Below, piece by piece: positions 62,571 through 64,000 of a stretch of 64,000 bases of DNA (the stretch's first letter is position 1; each line of letters begins with the position of its first letter). Source of the DNA: Sphingomonas melonis (GTDB lineage: Bacteria > Pseudomonadota > Alphaproteobacteria > Sphingomonadales > Sphingomonadaceae); the NCBI RefSeq assembly GCF_013409985.1, contig NZ_JACCBY010000002.1, positions 372,001-436,000 on the forward strand, read 5' to 3'. The notes beneath the pieces are model-generated. The model was not told the DNA's origin. It saw nothing but the letters and a program-made list of their open reading frames with translations, and searched no databases. The translations under genes and the position numbers were made by a program.

Positions 62571-64000
62571 TCACTTCGTCTCGGCCGCGACCGCCATCGC
62601 CGCGCGCGCCGCGAGGATGTAGGCAGAGGTGGTGCTGACGGTATATTCGTTCTCGAACCACAGGAACGGCCAGTCGACCTTCGCCTCCGGGTAATCGGGT
62701 TTGACGATCAGCACCCCCGGCACCATCCCGCCGGGGATGAAGCTATAATCGGCGCGGTTGTGGCCATAGCCGATCAGCTTCGACGCGGTGCCGACGGTCG
62801 AGACCAGCGACAGGTTGTTCGCCGGATGCCGCCCGAGCACGTAATCGATCGCGTTGAGCGTGTAGGCGGTGCCGACGATCTCCGGGAATGCCTTGTGCAG
62901 CAGGTACATGGTCGTGCCGAAGCTCACCACCTGGTTGGATCCCGCCCACGATCCGTCGGCGATCGGCACGCCGAACGGATTGTTGGTCATGCCGCCGTCC
63001 GCCTTGGCCTTCATGTCCTGCACCAACGGCACCAGGCTGGCGCGATAATCGGCGCCCATGAAGGGGATCGCCCGCACCGCCGCGCCGGCCAGCCATGGGA
63101 AGTTCTGACGGATCACCGGCTGCAACTGGCGGAGCCGGTCCACGTACACCCGCTCGCCGCGGCTGGTCAGCAGCAGCTCGACGGTGGCGACGACGTTCGC
63201 CGCCTCGGCGGAGCGCGGCGAAGAGGAATCGTCGCGCCCGTCGCCGGCCTTGACCACCACATTCTGCTGCTTGCTCCACAACGCCTTAGCCGCGGCCAGC
63301 GCCTCTGCCGCCATCTTGGGGTCGCTGGCGGCGAGCGCGCGGCTGGCGCCGGCGAGCGCACCGGCGACCGCGAGATTGTTGGCCGGCAGATCGGTGGTGA
63401 ATGCCCAGCGATCGTCGGGGGTGCCCGACGCGCCACCCTTGACCTCCTCCGACCCGAGCTTGGCGTCGTAGAGGCGGTTGTCGGTCTGCGATCCCGCGTC
63501 GCCGAGATGCGCATATTGGCGTAGCGCGGGATCGACGATGCCGACGATGGCGTGGCCGAACACCTTATACTGCGCGAGCAGCTGCAACGTGCCATGGCGG
63601 ATCTGCTGGATCGCATCCTCGACCCCGTCGGGCTTGCGGATCTCGACCTTGCGCGCGGCTTCGTCGATGCTGGTCTCGTCCCAGTCGAGCCCGAACAATT
63701 CGCGCGCCCAGACCAGGTCGCGGGTCACCGCCGCGTTTTCCGGCGTCTGGATGTCATAGTCGCCCGCATCCTGCCAGCCACCCACCGCCAGGCCGGGGAT
63801 ATGCTGCCCCGCCTTGAACGGCGAATCGAGGTTCGGCCCCATCTTGTAGCCGTCGAAATGGGTGATGTTCGGCGGCGCCTGCCGCGCGTCATCGAGGTGC
63901 GAAGGCGCCGACCACACACGATATTGTTCGCGGATGCCGACATGATCCATCTGCTCGGCGATGAAGGTGTCGAGCGAGGTCTGCCAGATCCGCTGATAGG
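62571..64000 (-). CDS. GH9 family glycoside hydrolase (partial, 5' end beyond window)
   Basis: The C-terminal 476 residues or so of a GH9 enzyme, open through the right edge of the window. The catalytic Asp segment is VGGWQDAGDYDIQT, and the C-terminal part shows DYVLGRHPANNLSLVSTVG and the FEWEY-type WFENEYTVSTTSAYILAARA. An (alpha/alpha)6 barrel is expected, acting as an inverting endo- or exo-beta-glucanase. It probably cleaves cellulose-like or mixed-linkage beta-glucans, but bacterial GH9 proteins of this kind can have other substrates. The start and any signal peptide lie outside the window. Confidence 0.88.
   Translation of the reverse strand, partial: YQRIWQTSLDTFIAEQMDHVGIREQYRVWSAPSHLDDARQAPPNITHFDGYKMGPNLDSPFKAGQHIPGLAVGGWQDAGDYDIQTPENAAVTRDLVWARELFGLDWDETSIDEAARKVEIRKPDGVEDAIQQIRHGTLQLLAQYKVFGHAIVGIVDPALRQYAHLGDAGSQTDNRLYDAKLGSEEVKGGASGTPDDRWAFTTDLPANNLAVAGALAGASRALAASDPKMAAEALAAAKALWSKQQNVVVKAGDGRDDSSSPRSAEAANVVATVELLLTSRGERVYVDRLRQLQPVIRQNFPWLAGAAVRAIPFMGADYRASLVPLVQDMKAKADGGMTNNPFGVPIADGSWAGSNQVVSFGTTMYLLHKAFPEIVGTAYTLNAIDYVLGRHPANNLSLVSTVGTASKLIGYGHNRADYSFIPGGMVPGVLIVKPDYPEAKVDWPFLWFENEYTVSTTSAYILAARAAMAVAAETK

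Noticed and set aside
1..64000. CRISPR arrays, insertion sequences, rRNA genes and further tRNAs
   Set aside because: No regularly spaced repeats, transposase-like products or rRNA segments were seen; the only repeated DNA is the inverted-repeat element family and the att-type repeat pair, and the only tRNA is tRNA-Glu.

Overview
The window is high-GC DNA (most genes near 65-70% G+C by eye) that reads as a chromosome segment of a sphingomonad alphaproteobacterium. The reasons are three large TonB-dependent receptors, a FecI/FecR pair, a crtZ-crtW carotenoid pair, several carbohydrate-active enzymes, tightly packed operons with ATGA start/stop overlaps, and a repeated intergenic palindrome of a kind common in such genomes.

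Layout. 1-6.0 kb: the 3' end of a probable glycosidase gene (possibly truncated), a KimA-like APC permease with a C-terminal cytosolic domain, an MDR dehydrogenase, a Gfo/Idh/MocA oxidoreductase and a phospholipase D/cardiolipin synthase-like protein. 6.0-10.2 kb: a PhoD-type phosphatase followed by a TonB-dependent receptor. 10.3-15.4 kb: a MarR-led, FUSC/DUF1656/HlyD/outer-membrane-factor efflux operon. 15.5-23.6 kb: an SDR, then a LysR regulator divergent from a leucine/isovalerate operon (isovaleryl-CoA dehydrogenase, both methylcrotonyl-CoA carboxylase subunits, a MaoC hydratase and a CitE-like lyase), then a cupin. 24.0-31.2 kb: FecI/FecR/TonB-receptor iron-type signalling genes and a GT2 / ChbG-HpnK deacetylase / GT39 sugar-modification group. 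31.3-35.5 kb: housekeeping genes cysS, an M48 protease, class II DAHP synthase and tRNA-Glu(CTC).

35.44-37.42 kb: a roughly 2 kb lower-GC insertion bounded by the tRNA-Glu 3' end and a 16/17 copy of it. It has no recognisable integrase and carries a two-gene module of unknown function plus a tiny basic membrane-type protein. 37.5-50.7 kb: a carbohydrate locus with two paralogous ~1000-residue proteins (two pectate-lyase-type beta-helix regions plus an SMP-30/gluconolactonase-type propeller) flanking a gluconate permease, an FCD regulator and gluconokinase, and followed by a SusC-like TonB receptor. 50.9-57.6 kb: DCC, DUF2252, HAD, small stress proteins, MlaA, and a TetR/MDR pair sharing an operator. 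57.6-58.7 kb: crtW and crtZ. 58.9-64 kb: GH92 alpha-mannosidase, Gfo/Idh/MocA oxidoreductase and the C-terminal part of a GH9 enzyme running off the window.

The most unusual features are the tRNA-bounded mini-island, five copies of a nested inverted-repeat element (about 105 bp core, about 200 bp with outer arms in four copies), the duplicated beta-helix/propeller proteins wired to gluconate catabolism, and a leucine pathway whose last two steps appear to use MaoC and CitE-type enzymes. No CRISPR array, insertion sequence or rRNA was seen.
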